Of a stretch of DNA of 32,950 nt, positions 1 to 8,687 are shown in pieces. The DNA is from Bacillota bacterium (lineage in GTDB: Bacteria > Bacillota > Clostridia > Acetivibrionales > DTU013): assembly GCA_023399355.1 (NCBI GenBank), contig JAEWQC010000093.1, positions 1 to 32,950 of the forward strand. Reading direction: 5' to 3'. The notes below the pieces were generated by a model. It saw only the letters and a list, made by a program, of their open reading frames with translations. It was not told where the DNA came from and searched no databases. The first letter of the stretch is position 1. Each line of letters opens with the position of its first letter. Both the position numbers and the translations under genes were made by a program.

Positions 1-996
1 TATCTGGTCGGCAGGAGGTTTGAGGTAAAGCACGTAAATCCGGCTTATACCAGCGCCGTAAGGCTTGCAAACCCCATCATTCACAAGGATGACTCCTATG
101 ATGCCTATTGTGTAGCGAGGGTACTCCGGGATATGGTGGACACTCTACAGGATGCCAGGCATGAGGATATATTCTGGACTATCCGGCAGATCGTGAAAAG
201 ACGGGATTTAATTGTGAAGAGCAATGTCATGAACAAGAACCAGCTGCACAGCCAGCTTTCCTACAGCTATCCGTCCTACCGAAAGTTCTTTGCCCTGATT
301 GACGCCAAGAGCGCCATGTGCTTCTGGGAGAACTACCCATCGCCGGAGCATGTGAAGGCTACCACTCCAGAAAAGATATATGAAACCATAAAGCCAGTCC
401 ATCAGGCATTGAAGATGCAGCGCATCCATGAGATTCTTGCTATGATTGAAAAGGATGGAGATACAAGGAAGGACTATCAGCAGGAAAGGGATGTTATTGT
501 CAGAAGCATCGTGAAGGAAATCAGGCACAACAAGGAACTAATTGGCGAGATTGACGATGAACTGCGAAAGCTCTTGCCATTGACGGGCTATAAGCTGCAT
601 ACCATGCCCGGCATTGACCTTGCAACCGAAGCGCAATTAATATCCGAAATCGGAGATATTAACCGTTTCCCCGACTCTGACAAGCTTGCCCGATTCATGG
701 GGCTGGCTCCTGTGCAATTCAGCTCTGCCGGAAAGGGCAAAGACCAAAGGTGCAGGAATGGCAACAGAGCATTAAATGCCATATTTCACTTTCTTGCTAT
801 TCAGATGGTGGCAATTTCGCCGTCAGGAAAGCCAAGGCATCCGGTATTCAGGGAGTATTTTGAACAGATAGTTATACTCGTCTTTGTAATTACTTATTCC
901 AGAACCAGTTGCCTCCCTAATAGCTACGGCTTGCTGGTGCCAATAGTCTTTGGCTTCTTCAGTTTTTGCCGAATAATAGTATTGTGTATATTGTAA
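1..996 (+). CDS. IS110-family transposase, partial and 3'-truncated
   Basis: The frame is open from base 1, so the true start lies outside the window. The translation matches the IS110-family DEDD recombinase: a 'DDSYDAYCVARVL' segment typical of the end of the RuvC-like domain (around 90-125), a long helical linker, and the C-terminal Transposase_20 region with 'MPGIDLATEAQLISEIGD', 'FMGLAPV' and 'GNRALNAIFHFLAIQM' (around 600-810). These enzymes move IS elements by RNA-guided recombination (established for the family). IS-like sequence stops near 'HPVFREYFEQ' (about 870). The frame then reads 40 residues of unrelated sequence that is really the antisense of an RHS gene. The normal end of the family (roughly 'RRL-NIIY-M-KNKTEY') is missing here but a similar tail lies detached at 1673-1765. 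The element is therefore probably dead. Only the position of the join is uncertain, by about 10 bases. Confidence 0.88.
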   Translation, partial: YLVGRRFEVKHVNPAYTSAVRLANPIIHKDDSYDAYCVARVLRDMVDTLQDARHEDIFWTIRQIVKRRDLIVKSNVMNKNQLHSQLSYSYPSYRKFFALIDAKSAMCFWENYPSPEHVKATTPEKIYETIKPVHQALKMQRIHEILAMIEKDGDTRKDYQQERDVIVRSIVKEIRHNKELIGEIDDELRKLLPLTGYKLHTMPGIDLATEAQLISEIGDINRFPDSDKLARFMGLAPVQFSSAGKGKDQRCRNGNRALNAIFHFLAIQMVAISPSGKPRHPVFREYFEQIVILVFVITYSRTSCLPNSYGLLVPIVFGFFSFCRIIVLCIL

Positions 997-1248
997 AATC
1001 ATTGCTTGATCGTCCGTGCTCAAATTAACATCACAGGCCTGGACATGCCCAGTTGGATCGGTATAAGTAATGGGGTTGTTACTACAATAAGTATAGAGGT
1101 TGAGTGACAAAGGGTCGTTGGGGTCTCCTGTATAAGTATCCTCAGATAAGAACCTTGCTATCTTCGAATCGTAATACCTCGCGTTCAGGTAGTACAGCCC
1201 AGTCTCCGCATCATACTCCTTAATAGCATTGCTAAACTTCCATATAAA
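823..1248 (-). pseudogene. RHS-repeat protein, C-terminal core remnant
   Basis: Read on the minus strand from about 1248, the frame gives the classic end of an RHS/YD-repeat core: 'YDAETGLYYLNARYYDSK', then 'ARFLSEDTYTGDPNDPLS', then 'LNLYTYCSNNPITYTDPTGH'. A short variable C-terminus of about 65 residues follows. RHS proteins are large secreted or surface shells, often with a toxic C-terminal domain after the core (family knowledge). There is no start codon, and the frame hits a stop just upstream of 1248, so the several-kilobase body is gone. The tail from about 870 to 823 is probably IS110 sequence read in antisense, so the variable tip is truncated too. The core motifs are unmistakable, but the piece is not expected to make a functional protein. 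Confidence 0.85.
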
Positions 1249-1286
1249 TCAGCACCTTTCCGGTGCCGGTTTTGTCAAGGTACAAG

Positions 1287-1310
1287 AAAGGAGCTTTATC
1301 AAAAAGCCCC
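1287..1310 (-). terminator. Possible terminator after the coiled-coil gene
   Basis: On the minus strand an 8-bp stem (AAAGCCCC at 1303-1310 against GGAGCTTT at 1290-1297, one G-T wobble) with a 5-base loop is followed by TTTCTTG. It lies about 17 bases past the stop of the gene at 1327-1620. The U-run is short, so this is a moderate call. Confidence 0.4.
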
Positions 1311-1326
1311 CTGTAATTTGCTGCTA

Positions 1327-1620
1327 TCAGGCGTTTGCTGCTCCGCCCTTTATGACACGGATTTCTACATCCTGTTTTTCAACTTTTCCCTTCAAGTCAA
1401 CGATATCTTCCATAGTCTTAGCTACAACCTCAGTAATGCCGTCAATCTTTTTATTCAATTGCCGGAATTCTTCTTTATTGCCCTTACTCAATAGTTCGAT
1501 TTTGTCGTTTATGGATGCAAAGCCAGTATCCGTCTTTCTTTCCAGATTTGCAAGGCCGGTATCCGTCTTCCTTTCCAAGTTGTTTAACTTTTCAAGGATT
1601 TCCTTCAGTATTTCTTCCAT
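1327..1620 (-). CDS. Small coiled-coil protein of unknown function
   Basis: A 97-residue, highly charged protein with no signal peptide or membrane segment. Most of it has a heptad-like pattern (LNNLERK, ASINDKIELL, LNKKIDGI, DIVDLKGKVEKQDVEI), so a long helical coiled coil is likely. Residues near 15-36 hold two copies of an 11-residue repeat, NLERKTDTGLA then NLERKTDTGFA, also visible as a 33-base repeat in the DNA. I chose the ATG whose A is at 1620 because GGGAG lies 9 bases upstream. A GTG two codons earlier would sit only 3 bases from that site. It stands alone beside the RHS remnant. It could be an accessory of an RHS locus or a structural protein; I do not recognise a named family. 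Confidence 0.6.
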   Translation of the reverse strand: MEEILKEILEKLNNLERKTDTGLANLERKTDTGFASINDKIELLSKGNKEEFRQLNKKIDGITEVVAKTMEDIVDLKGKVEKQDVEIRVIKGGAANA

Positions 1621-1672
1621 ACTCACACGCTCCCTTTACGTAAAATATTTTATCAAACCAGTAGTGAGATTA

Positions 1673-1765
1673 CTATAGGACTTCTGTCAACATTTTTGTA
1701 TCCGGTTCCCTGTACTCCGTTTTGTTCTTTATCATGCAATAGATGATGTTGAGGCTTGGAGCAAT
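1673..1765 (-). mobile_element. Detached C-terminal tail of an IS110-family transposase
   Basis: The minus-strand translation contains 'LNIIYCMIKNKTEYREPDT' followed by about 7 residues and a stop. This matches the extreme C-terminus common to many IS110-family transposases and is what the truncated transposase at 1-870 lacks. Upstream on this strand the frame enters GC-rich sequence without transposase similarity, so only about 25 codons survive. The opposite orientation relative to the main fragment suggests an inversion or a second, mostly deleted copy. Confidence 0.55.
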
Positions 1766-1784
1766 CCAGCCTCTTTTATTTAAG

Positions 1785-1950
1785 TGTCTCCCGCCGTCAC
1801 CCGCCGCCGCATCCCCTTGGCTCCCGTGTGCAGCGGCCTCTGCAGTGCCCGTCGTATCCATTTCCCTGTGTTCCTGTTCCGGCACCGTCGCTCCGTTGAG
1901 CGACCTCCGCAAACGGGCAGGCGCGGGAACCGCCTATCCCGGAGGGTAGA
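1785..1950. other. GC-rich island without a recognised gene
   Basis: This stretch is clearly richer in G and C than everything around it, with clusters such as CCGCCGTCACCCGCCGCCGC and GGCAGGCGCGGGAACCGCC. It contains a perfect 7-bp hairpin, GTCGCTC-CGTT-GAGCGAC, at 1887-1904. Several frames are open across it on both strands, but none has a ribosome binding site or a recognisable family, and long open frames are expected by chance in GC-rich DNA. It may be foreign DNA that came with the IS fragments, or a structured RNA. The rest of the 1621-2127 gap is AT-rich and holds only the transposase tail and a likely promoter. Confidence 0.4.
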
Positions 1951-2035
1951 TTGCCTGTTAATCCACTAACTATTACAAATAACATCATAATGTCACAAAC
2001 ATTGTATAATATTCCTTTTCCTTTAAATGTAATAA

Positions 2036-2044
2036 TGATATAAT
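2036..2044 (+). promoter_or_regulatory. Possible extended -10 promoter for the S8 protease gene
   Basis: TGATATAAT at 2036-2044 is an extended -10 (TGnTATAAT), about 84 bases before the GTG start. No good -35 box lies at the right distance. Another TATAAT at 2005-2010 is an alternative. Confidence 0.35.
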
Positions 2045-2127
2045 TCGTATAGCATATTGAAAATTTTGAAAGAAATAGAAGTCGAATTATATTTATTATA
2101 GGAACTCAATTCCGGGAGGACAAGCTT

Positions 2128-5100
2128 GTGAGGAAAATGAAAGTCTTATCAATGTTGCTGGTTATTTTACTTATAGCAACGCAATTGCTTCCTATTCCGT
2201 ACATATCGGATGTTCAATTGGTTTCGAATGCAAAAGCACTGTTTTCGGAGGACACTGACGGCGTTACTACGCCTGGTGCGGTTACAACAACGACGGATAG
2301 CGCAGTTACAACAGATGACACCACCACCGCAGGTTCCATTACGCTTGCGACAACTGACTCCGCCATAGATACAAGCCCGGGGGCAGTAACCGTGACATCT
2401 TCATCGATACAGATCCAGGTCATACCTGTCGCACCTGATGATCCAGGTATATTGCAGAAGACATCGGGGTCGGCATTGAATTATCTCCCGAAGGATCAGG
2501 ATCTTCGAAACAAGAAAGACAAAAAAACCGACCGTTACATCATAAAATATAAGAATGATAACGGGCGCGAGACTTTTGAAAATGCATTCAAGGGCAAGTT
2601 CAAGAAAGTAAAGAGCGTAAGGAACGTAAAGGGCGGAAACAGAAATAATTACGATATTGTTTCACTGGATTCTGCAACAGGTTTGAATGGTTTCCTTGCG
2701 GAATTAAAGAATAAAAAGGCAGATAAGAATATTGAATACATACAGCCTGATTATATCATCACCCAGGCTCCGGCGGCCCAGGCAGAAGATACAGGCATGC
2801 CTGCTGAAGCGAAGGGCAACATCAACAGGAACAATACCAATGATAAGGATAAAAACAAAACGAGTGGAAGTGTAACTCGTAAAAGTGGGATCAATTGGTT
2901 CCCGCTTATGAAATGGGGTTCTGGCACTAATACCGGTACGGGAAATTCGAAAGTGGTGTTTGACATTCAAATGCAGCCTGCCTGGCGTGTATCACATGGA
3001 GAAGGAATTATTGTCGCCGTGATTGATACCGGTGTCGACACCACCCACGAAGACATTACATCAAACATTTATGCAAATGGCAAAGAAATAGCCGGTAACG
3101 GGATCGATGACGATGGGAATGGATTTGTTGACGATGTAAACGGCTGGAATTTTTTCGATGACAATAATATCATGCACAATCCGGACAATGCAGGTGATGA
3201 AGCACATGGCACCGGTATTGCCGACATCATCGCGGGCTTGAGCAACACCAGGGGAGCGGACGGTGTGGCTCCAATGGCGAAGGTGATGCCTCTTAAGGTA
3301 TTTTCAGAGGGAATTGCATACACCAGTGATATTATTGAAGCGATTCAATATGCCGAGCAGAATGGCGCGAAGATCGTCAATTGCAGCTGGGGCTCGACGG
3401 AATACAACCAGGCATTGGAGGAAGCAATAAACGCATCTTCCATGCTGTTTGTCTGTGCTGCCGGCAACAGTACGAAGAATCTGGACGGAAATCCTGTCTA
3501 CCCGGCTTCCTGCAGTTCGGACAATATCATAGCTGCAGGATCCATCAATGAGAACGGACAGTTATCCGGATTTTCAAACTACGGCGAATCAACGGTAGAC
3601 GTGGCTGCGCCGGGTAATAATGTTGCAGTAGCTGCACCGGGAAATACTTATGTACAATCCAGCGGTACTTCGGTCTCCTCTGCATATGTTGCCGGAGAGG
3701 GTGCTCTTGTTCTTGGCAAGTTCGGCGGGTTGACAGCTCCGGAACTGAGGAACAGGATCATAAGCTCCAGCGACAGGCTGTCTTCCTTGATTGGCAAGAT
3801 TTACAGAGGGAACAAAATCAATTGCTTCAATGCGGTTTCAGGAACAGGGAGCGATGAAATCATTCAGGTAGGTGAGCGTGCCAATGATTCCGGTAATCCC
3901 GGTGATGCAGCAAATGATGTTGTGCCCGAAGTGAATAGCTATGTTCAGACTGGCAGCTCCTACGATCTTTATGGCGCTGGAGGCACATGGACGACCATGG
4001 CAAATATGAATTCCTCCAGATCGTGTCTGGCCGCATCGGCTGCGAATGGAAAGATCTATGTATTTGGAGGATTTACCGGATTCTCCTTGTTAAAAACTGT
4101 TGAAGAATACGACCCTGCGACCAATAAATGGACAAGCAAGGCGAACATGTCCGTTGCCAAAGGATTTGCCGGAGCGGCGACTGTAGGAGGTAAAATATAC
4201 GTAATGGGGGGCGCTGGAAATACAAGTGCTTATAATACTGTCGCGATGTATGATCCGGTAACAAACACATGGACTTCAAAGAGACCCATGCCGACGGCAA
4301 AGGTTGCCTTTTCAACAGCTGTTGTTAACAATAAAATACTGGCCATAGGTGGAACGAATGAAAATAATGACTTTTTAGAAACAGTAGATGAATATGATCC
4401 GGCTAACGATTCCTGGTCGGCTAAGGCACCGCTGCCTTTTACTTATTCAAGCCCATTCATGTCTGCAGCTTCAATTGACGGGATGGTTTACATAACAGGC
4501 TGCGGACCGAATTTTGATACAACATATAAATATGATTCCGTTTTAAATAGTTGGACAGCGCTGCCCGGTATGACAGTTGGTCTAGTGGCAAGTGCTGCGG
4601 TTGCTGTAAACGGAAGAATATACAGTATTGGCGGATCAAATAGCGGTATCTGCTCCTATGTCCAGGAATATGACCCGGCAACACTAAAATGTGTTATGAA
4701 AAAAAGTATGCCGACAGCAAGAATTCAAATGGCTGCGGTAGAGCTGAACGGAGAGATATATGTCATAGGCGGTGAAAACAATAATGGTGCTAAAAAAACT
4801 GTTGAAAAATTTACTCCACAGACAGATATACCTCCGGCGCCATCCAATATCGACCTAAACAGTGGTATAGACAACATTACTTTGACATGGGATCCGGCTA
4901 CGGACGCATCAAGTTATGAAATTGAGATTGACGGAACAACAGTAGATGTTGGCTTGGTGACAAAATATACAAACCTTGGTCTCTCATCCGATACACAGCA
5001 TAAATACAGGATACGGTCAAAGAATTCAGTCGGAACAGGCAATTATTCAAGCATGTATTATAAATGTACAAAGAAAGCCAATACCGATGACTGGGTGTCC

Positions 5101-8100
5101 AAACAGGATATGCTGCTTAAGGACTTCGGCTTTGGAACAGCAACTGCAGCTGGAAAAATATTCACTTTGGATGGCAATAGTGTGTATTCATATGATCCTT
5201 TGACCAATAATTGGTCATGGGTAACAAATATTCCTACATTCAGATATTATCTCGGGACGATTGAACTAAGTGGGAAAATTTACGCTGTCGGGGGTACGGA
5301 TAATAATTCAAAAAATATGGGCACGGTCGAAGTGTATGACCCTTCTGCAGGCAGTTGGGAAACGAAAATGGCTATGCCTACGTCCAGGAGCGCATTTGTA
5401 TTGGAAGCAGTGAACGGCAAGCTATACGCCATCGGAGGATACAATGGAACCGCGTATACAAATAAAGTCGAGGAATACAATCCCCAGACAAATACCTGGA
5501 GTACGAAAACCAGTATGCCTACAACTCGGGCGTATATGGCGTCCGCTGTCATTGACGGAAAGATATATGTCATGGGTGGAGATTACAACAATACTATTCT
5601 GAATACGGTAGAAGTCTATGACCCTGCTACAGATACATGGACTGCCAAAGCAGCAATGCCCACAGCCAGAAACGAATTCCCGGCTGTTGCCGAGGGAGGA
5701 ATGATATATGCGATTGGCGGGAATACCGGCAGCGGATATATCAATACAGTTGAAGCATACAACCCGGCTGCAAATACCTGGACAACCAAATCAGGCATGC
5801 CGACTAAGAGGGAGTACTCCGGTGCTGAAGCAATAGGCGGAAAAATTTACGTCATGGGCGGGGTCAACACTTATTTCGGGATGCTGGGTACTGTGGAAGA
5901 ATATACACCGGGTGCGGATGCAGAATCACCGGCGATCAATCCTGCCGGTATTTATCAGCCTGCACTAACCTCTGCTTCTGCCGGATTGAAGTGGGAGCCG
6001 GCATCAGATAACACCAGTGTTGCCAGCTATGATGTTTATAAGCGTGTTCTGGAACCAACCGGCCCCAATTTAATCACCAACGGCGGATTTGAATCAGGTA
6101 CGGCCGGGTGGCAGCTGGAAATGAATCATGGAGTTATTGCTGCGTTTGGCACTGACAATGCGGAAAAATTCAGTGGAACAAAATCAGCCAGACTGGACAT
6201 TACTGCAACGGGAGATAGCTTGGCGATCAATAAAATCGGCATCCCTATTGTTCAGGGGAAAATGTATTTGGTTAAATTCAAAGCAAAGGCAACAAGCCCA
6301 AGAAACTGTACGATGTATATAGCGAAAAGTGTAAGTCCCTGGAATTGGCTTGGAAATTTTAATACAACCAATATTGATATTTCAGAGAAGTGGAAAAGTT
6401 ACTCATATGTTTTCACTGCGAACGAAACGGATTTAGCCACAGCGAGATGGGGGATAGCGCCTTACTATAAGCTGGGAACCCTTTGGCTGGATGACATAGA
6501 AATGTATGAACTGACACCATCTGCCCGGACTCTTATCTCAAATGTGCCAAGTGGGACGACTTTCCAGGCAAGCGGACTGAGCGCGGATAAATGTTATGAA
6601 TTTGCAGTGAAAGCCAGGGACAGTCAAGGAAATGAATCCCAGTATGCCATAATGAATACGGTTACTTTACCCGCCGGACAGCAGGTGATGGAAGCCGAGA
6701 ACATGAGCTTGCTATCCTACAACACGGAGTACAACAGTTGTTCTTCAGGATATTACTCATTAAACACGTCAGGTACGGGACAGGCAAGTTTCTACTATAG
6801 CGGCAGTTCGGGACGAAAGAACTTTACGGTCTGGTATTATGATGAAACGGATGGCATAGCATCCTATAAACTATTTGTTAACGGTATTGAAAAGAAAACA
6901 TGGATTGCTGACAAGACTTTCGGTGAATCCAATCGGACAAGATTATCGAAAACAGCGACCAGCTTGTCCGATATCACAATCAATAACGGGGATCAAATAA
7001 TTATTGAAGGTACAGCAAATTCAGGTGACAACGCCAGTATAGACTCAATCGAAATTTCCAACTGTGACCCTGGTAAGCCAACGGCTCCTCAGAATCTCTC
7101 CGTCAAATCCATGACAGATACATCGGTGACATTGACATGGGGAGCGTCAACGGATAATGACAGTATTACGGGATATGAAATTTATAATGGTACAAATATC
7201 GTCGGAACGGTTACCCCATCTGCTTTGGAATACACATTAACAGGTTTAACAACCAATGGAGCCATACATGAACTGTTTGTATTAGCAAAGGATGCCGATG
7301 GGAATTCGTCCGAGAAGAGTAATACGCTTACTATTTCAAATATTATTATTGACAACAGTGATACCGGTTTTACGACCGATTCGCCGTGGACCGCCAGTAC
7401 CACTGCGCAGGGATATTATGGTTCGAATTATCTGAATGACAACACAGTGGGGGCTGATACCTCTTCGCGATGGGCAAAGTGGACTCCCAATATCATTAAG
7501 ACAGGGAATTACGATGTTTATATGAGGTGGACCTCCGGTGAAAACAGGCCGGATGCGGTACCTTTGGAGATCGCATTCAACAGTGGGACGGATACTTCAA
7601 AAACATTGAACCAGCTGACAAATGGCAGTCAATGGAACTTAATCGGAAAGTACAGATTTGCAGCCGGTACAGGCGGATATATCAAGATTGTAGCAACGGA
7701 TGCCGGGTATACCGTTGCAGATGCTGTAAAACTGGTACTTGCAGAAAGTGCCGACACAATACCTCCGACAGCGCCCTCCAATTTGGTTTCCACTTCGAAG
7801 ACTGATACGGTAATCAACTTGAGCTGGACGGCTTCTGCCGATAATGTTGGTGTCGTGGGTTACGAGATCTATAATGGGACGCAACTGATGGGCGCCACTG
7901 CGGGTGCGACTACCTATTCCGCAATTGGACTTACGCCAGGTGCGGTATACACTTTGACAGTAAAGGCAAAGGATGCGCAGGGGAACCTTTCAGCAGCGAG
8001 TAATATGCTGAGTGTTACAACAAATAAATCGCTTGCGGATCAATTCGGTCTGGAAGCCGCAGTTACAGGTACATCCATTATCGTAAAATGGAAAGCCGTA

Positions 8101-8613
8101 GAGGGCGCGACAGGCTATGATATCGAAGTGGACGGCGTAGTCAGGGACAATGGTTCAAATACCACATTCATCCACGCCGGACTCACGGCAAATACCCAAC
8201 ATGCCTACCGGGTAAGGTTTAAGAATGCAACTGTTACAAGTGAATGGAGCAACAAGGTGACCTGTGGTCTGAATAAGACAAACTATATCATCAACTGTGC
8301 TGCCGGCAGGGAATTCATTATAATGCTGGATTGCAAAAACATAAGCAATTTTAATGACTTGATCATGACCTTTAATTATAATACCAGTGAACTGGAGGTT
8401 CTGGATCTATCTTCGTTTACAAAAGCGCGGGAAACCACTGCCGGAGCCATCAGTGGTACAGATGTGGAAATCATGGAATTGACCCCCGGACAGATTAAAT
8501 TCAAGATCAATAAAACTATTACTGCCGGCGAAACGTGGTCAGGCGTGGCTAATACGGTCAGGATAAAATGCAAGGGCAATGGCATATCACGTATTTCCTA
8601 CAGTATTAATTAG
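2128..8613 (+). CDS. Secreted S8 subtilisin-like protease with Kelch, FN3 and CBM-like modules
   Basis: A 2161-residue secreted multidomain protease. The GTG start has GGGAGG 8 bases upstream. Order by residue: signal peptide 1-35; Thr-rich linker 40-90; I9-type propeptide about 134-209; S8 catalytic domain about 279-574; Kelch block 1 (six repeats, about 612-900); FN3 902-984; Kelch block 2 (six repeats, about 988-1262); an FN3 split by a CBM4/9-like module (about 1314-1462); a CBM6/35-like module about 1518-1646; FN3 1650-1738; a golvesin/xanthan-lyase-like module about 1739-1872; two FN3 (1875-2048); C-terminal module 2050-2161. The catalytic residues are all present: Asp300 (IDTG), His360 (HGTG), Asn447 (AAGN) and Ser515 (GTS). 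It should be an active extracellular protease held near glycans or the cell surface. The substrate is unknown. No LPXTG, SLH or dockerin is visible. The next gene begins 74 bases on with no terminator between, so co-transcription is likely. Confidence 0.85.
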   Translation: MRKMKVLSMLLVILLIATQLLPIPYISDVQLVSNAKALFSEDTDGVTTPGAVTTTTDSAVTTDDTTTAGSITLATTDSAIDTSPGAVTVTSSSIQIQVIPVAPDDPGILQKTSGSALNYLPKDQDLRNKKDKKTDRYIIKYKNDNGRETFENAFKGKFKKVKSVRNVKGGNRNNYDIVSLDSATGLNGFLAELKNKKADKNIEYIQPDYIITQAPAAQAEDTGMPAEAKGNINRNNTNDKDKNKTSGSVTRKSGINWFPLMKWGSGTNTGTGNSKVVFDIQMQPAWRVSHGEGIIVAVIDTGVDTTHEDITSNIYANGKEIAGNGIDDDGNGFVDDVNGWNFFDDNNIMHNPDNAGDEAHGTGIADIIAGLSNTRGADGVAPMAKVMPLKVFSEGIAYTSDIIEAIQYAEQNGAKIVNCSWGSTEYNQALEEAINASSMLFVCAAGNSTKNLDGNPVYPASCSSDNIIAAGSINENGQLSGFSNYGESTVDVAAPGNNVAVAAPGNTYVQSSGTSVSSAYVAGEGALVLGKFGGLTAPELRNRIISSSDRLSSLIGKIYRGNKINCFNAVSGTGSDEIIQVGERANDSGNPGDAANDVVPEVNSYVQTGSSYDLYGAGGTWTTMANMNSSRSCLAASAANGKIYVFGGFTGFSLLKTVEEYDPATNKWTSKANMSVAKGFAGAATVGGKIYVMGGAGNTSAYNTVAMYDPVTNTWTSKRPMPTAKVAFSTAVVNNKILAIGGTNENNDFLETVDEYDPANDSWSAKAPLPFTYSSPFMSAASIDGMVYITGCGPNFDTTYKYDSVLNSWTALPGMTVGLVASAAVAVNGRIYSIGGSNSGICSYVQEYDPATLKCVMKKSMPTARIQMAAVELNGEIYVIGGENNNGAKKTVEKFTPQTDIPPAPSNIDLNSGIDNITLTWDPATDASSYEIEIDGTTVDVGLVTKYTNLGLSSDTQHKYRIRSKNSVGTGNYSSMYYKCTKKANTDDWVSKQDMLLKDFGFGTATAAGKIFTLDGNSVYSYDPLTNNWSWVTNIPTFRYYLGTIELSGKIYAVGGTDNNSKNMGTVEVYDPSAGSWETKMAMPTSRSAFVLEAVNGKLYAIGGYNGTAYTNKVEEYNPQTNTWSTKTSMPTTRAYMASAVIDGKIYVMGGDYNNTILNTVEVYDPATDTWTAKAAMPTARNEFPAVAEGGMIYAIGGNTGSGYINTVEAYNPAANTWTTKSGMPTKREYSGAEAIGGKIYVMGGVNTYFGMLGTVEEYTPGADAESPAINPAGIYQPALTSASAGLKWEPASDNTSVASYDVYKRVLEPTGPNLITNGGFESGTAGWQLEMNHGVIAAFGTDNAEKFSGTKSARLDITATGDSLAINKIGIPIVQGKMYLVKFKAKATSPRNCTMYIAKSVSPWNWLGNFNTTNIDISEKWKSYSYVFTANETDLATARWGIAPYYKLGTLWLDDIEMYELTPSARTLISNVPSGTTFQASGLSADKCYEFAVKARDSQGNESQYAIMNTVTLPAGQQVMEAENMSLLSYNTEYNSCSSGYYSLNTSGTGQASFYYSGSSGRKNFTVWYYDETDGIASYKLFVNGIEKKTWIADKTFGESNRTRLSKTATSLSDITINNGDQIIIEGTANSGDNASIDSIEISNCDPGKPTAPQNLSVKSMTDTSVTLTWGASTDNDSITGYEIYNGTNIVGTVTPSALEYTLTGLTTNGAIHELFVLAKDADGNSSEKSNTLTISNIIIDNSDTGFTTDSPWTASTTAQGYYGSNYLNDNTVGADTSSRWAKWTPNIIKTGNYDVYMRWTSGENRPDAVPLEIAFNSGTDTSKTLNQLTNGSQWNLIGKYRFAAGTGGYIKIVATDAGYTVADAVKLVLAESADTIPPTAPSNLVSTSKTDTVINLSWTASADNVGVVGYEIYNGTQLMGATAGATTYSAIGLTPGAVYTLTVKAKDAQGNLSAASNMLSVTTNKSLADQFGLEAAVTGTSIIVKWKAVEGATGYDIEVDGVVRDNGSNTTFIHAGLTANTQHAYRVRFKNATVTSEWSNKVTCGLNKTNYIINCAAGREFIIMLDCKNISNFNDLIMTFNYNTSELEVLDLSSFTKARETTAGAISGTDVEIMELTPGQIKFKINKTITAGETWSGVANTVRIKCKGNGISRISYSIN

Positions 8614-8687
8614 GGGATCGAATACCTCAACCGAGGGCTGTATTGGGAAATTACAGCAGGTGTAATATTAATTGGAGGGTCGAGGTC

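Noticed and set aside
820..996. Natural C-terminus of the transposase
   Set aside because: After about 870 the frame is antisense to RHS coding sequence and does not resemble the IS110 family.
1229..1678. Plus-strand open frame of 149 codons
   Set aside because: It is mostly the antisense of the coiled-coil gene at 1327-1620, lacks a ribosome binding site, and has repeat-derived low complexity.
8275..8610. Calling the shared C-terminal module a true cohesin
   Set aside because: The strand pattern is only loosely similar and there is no dockerin partner in the window. I kept it as cohesin-like at most.
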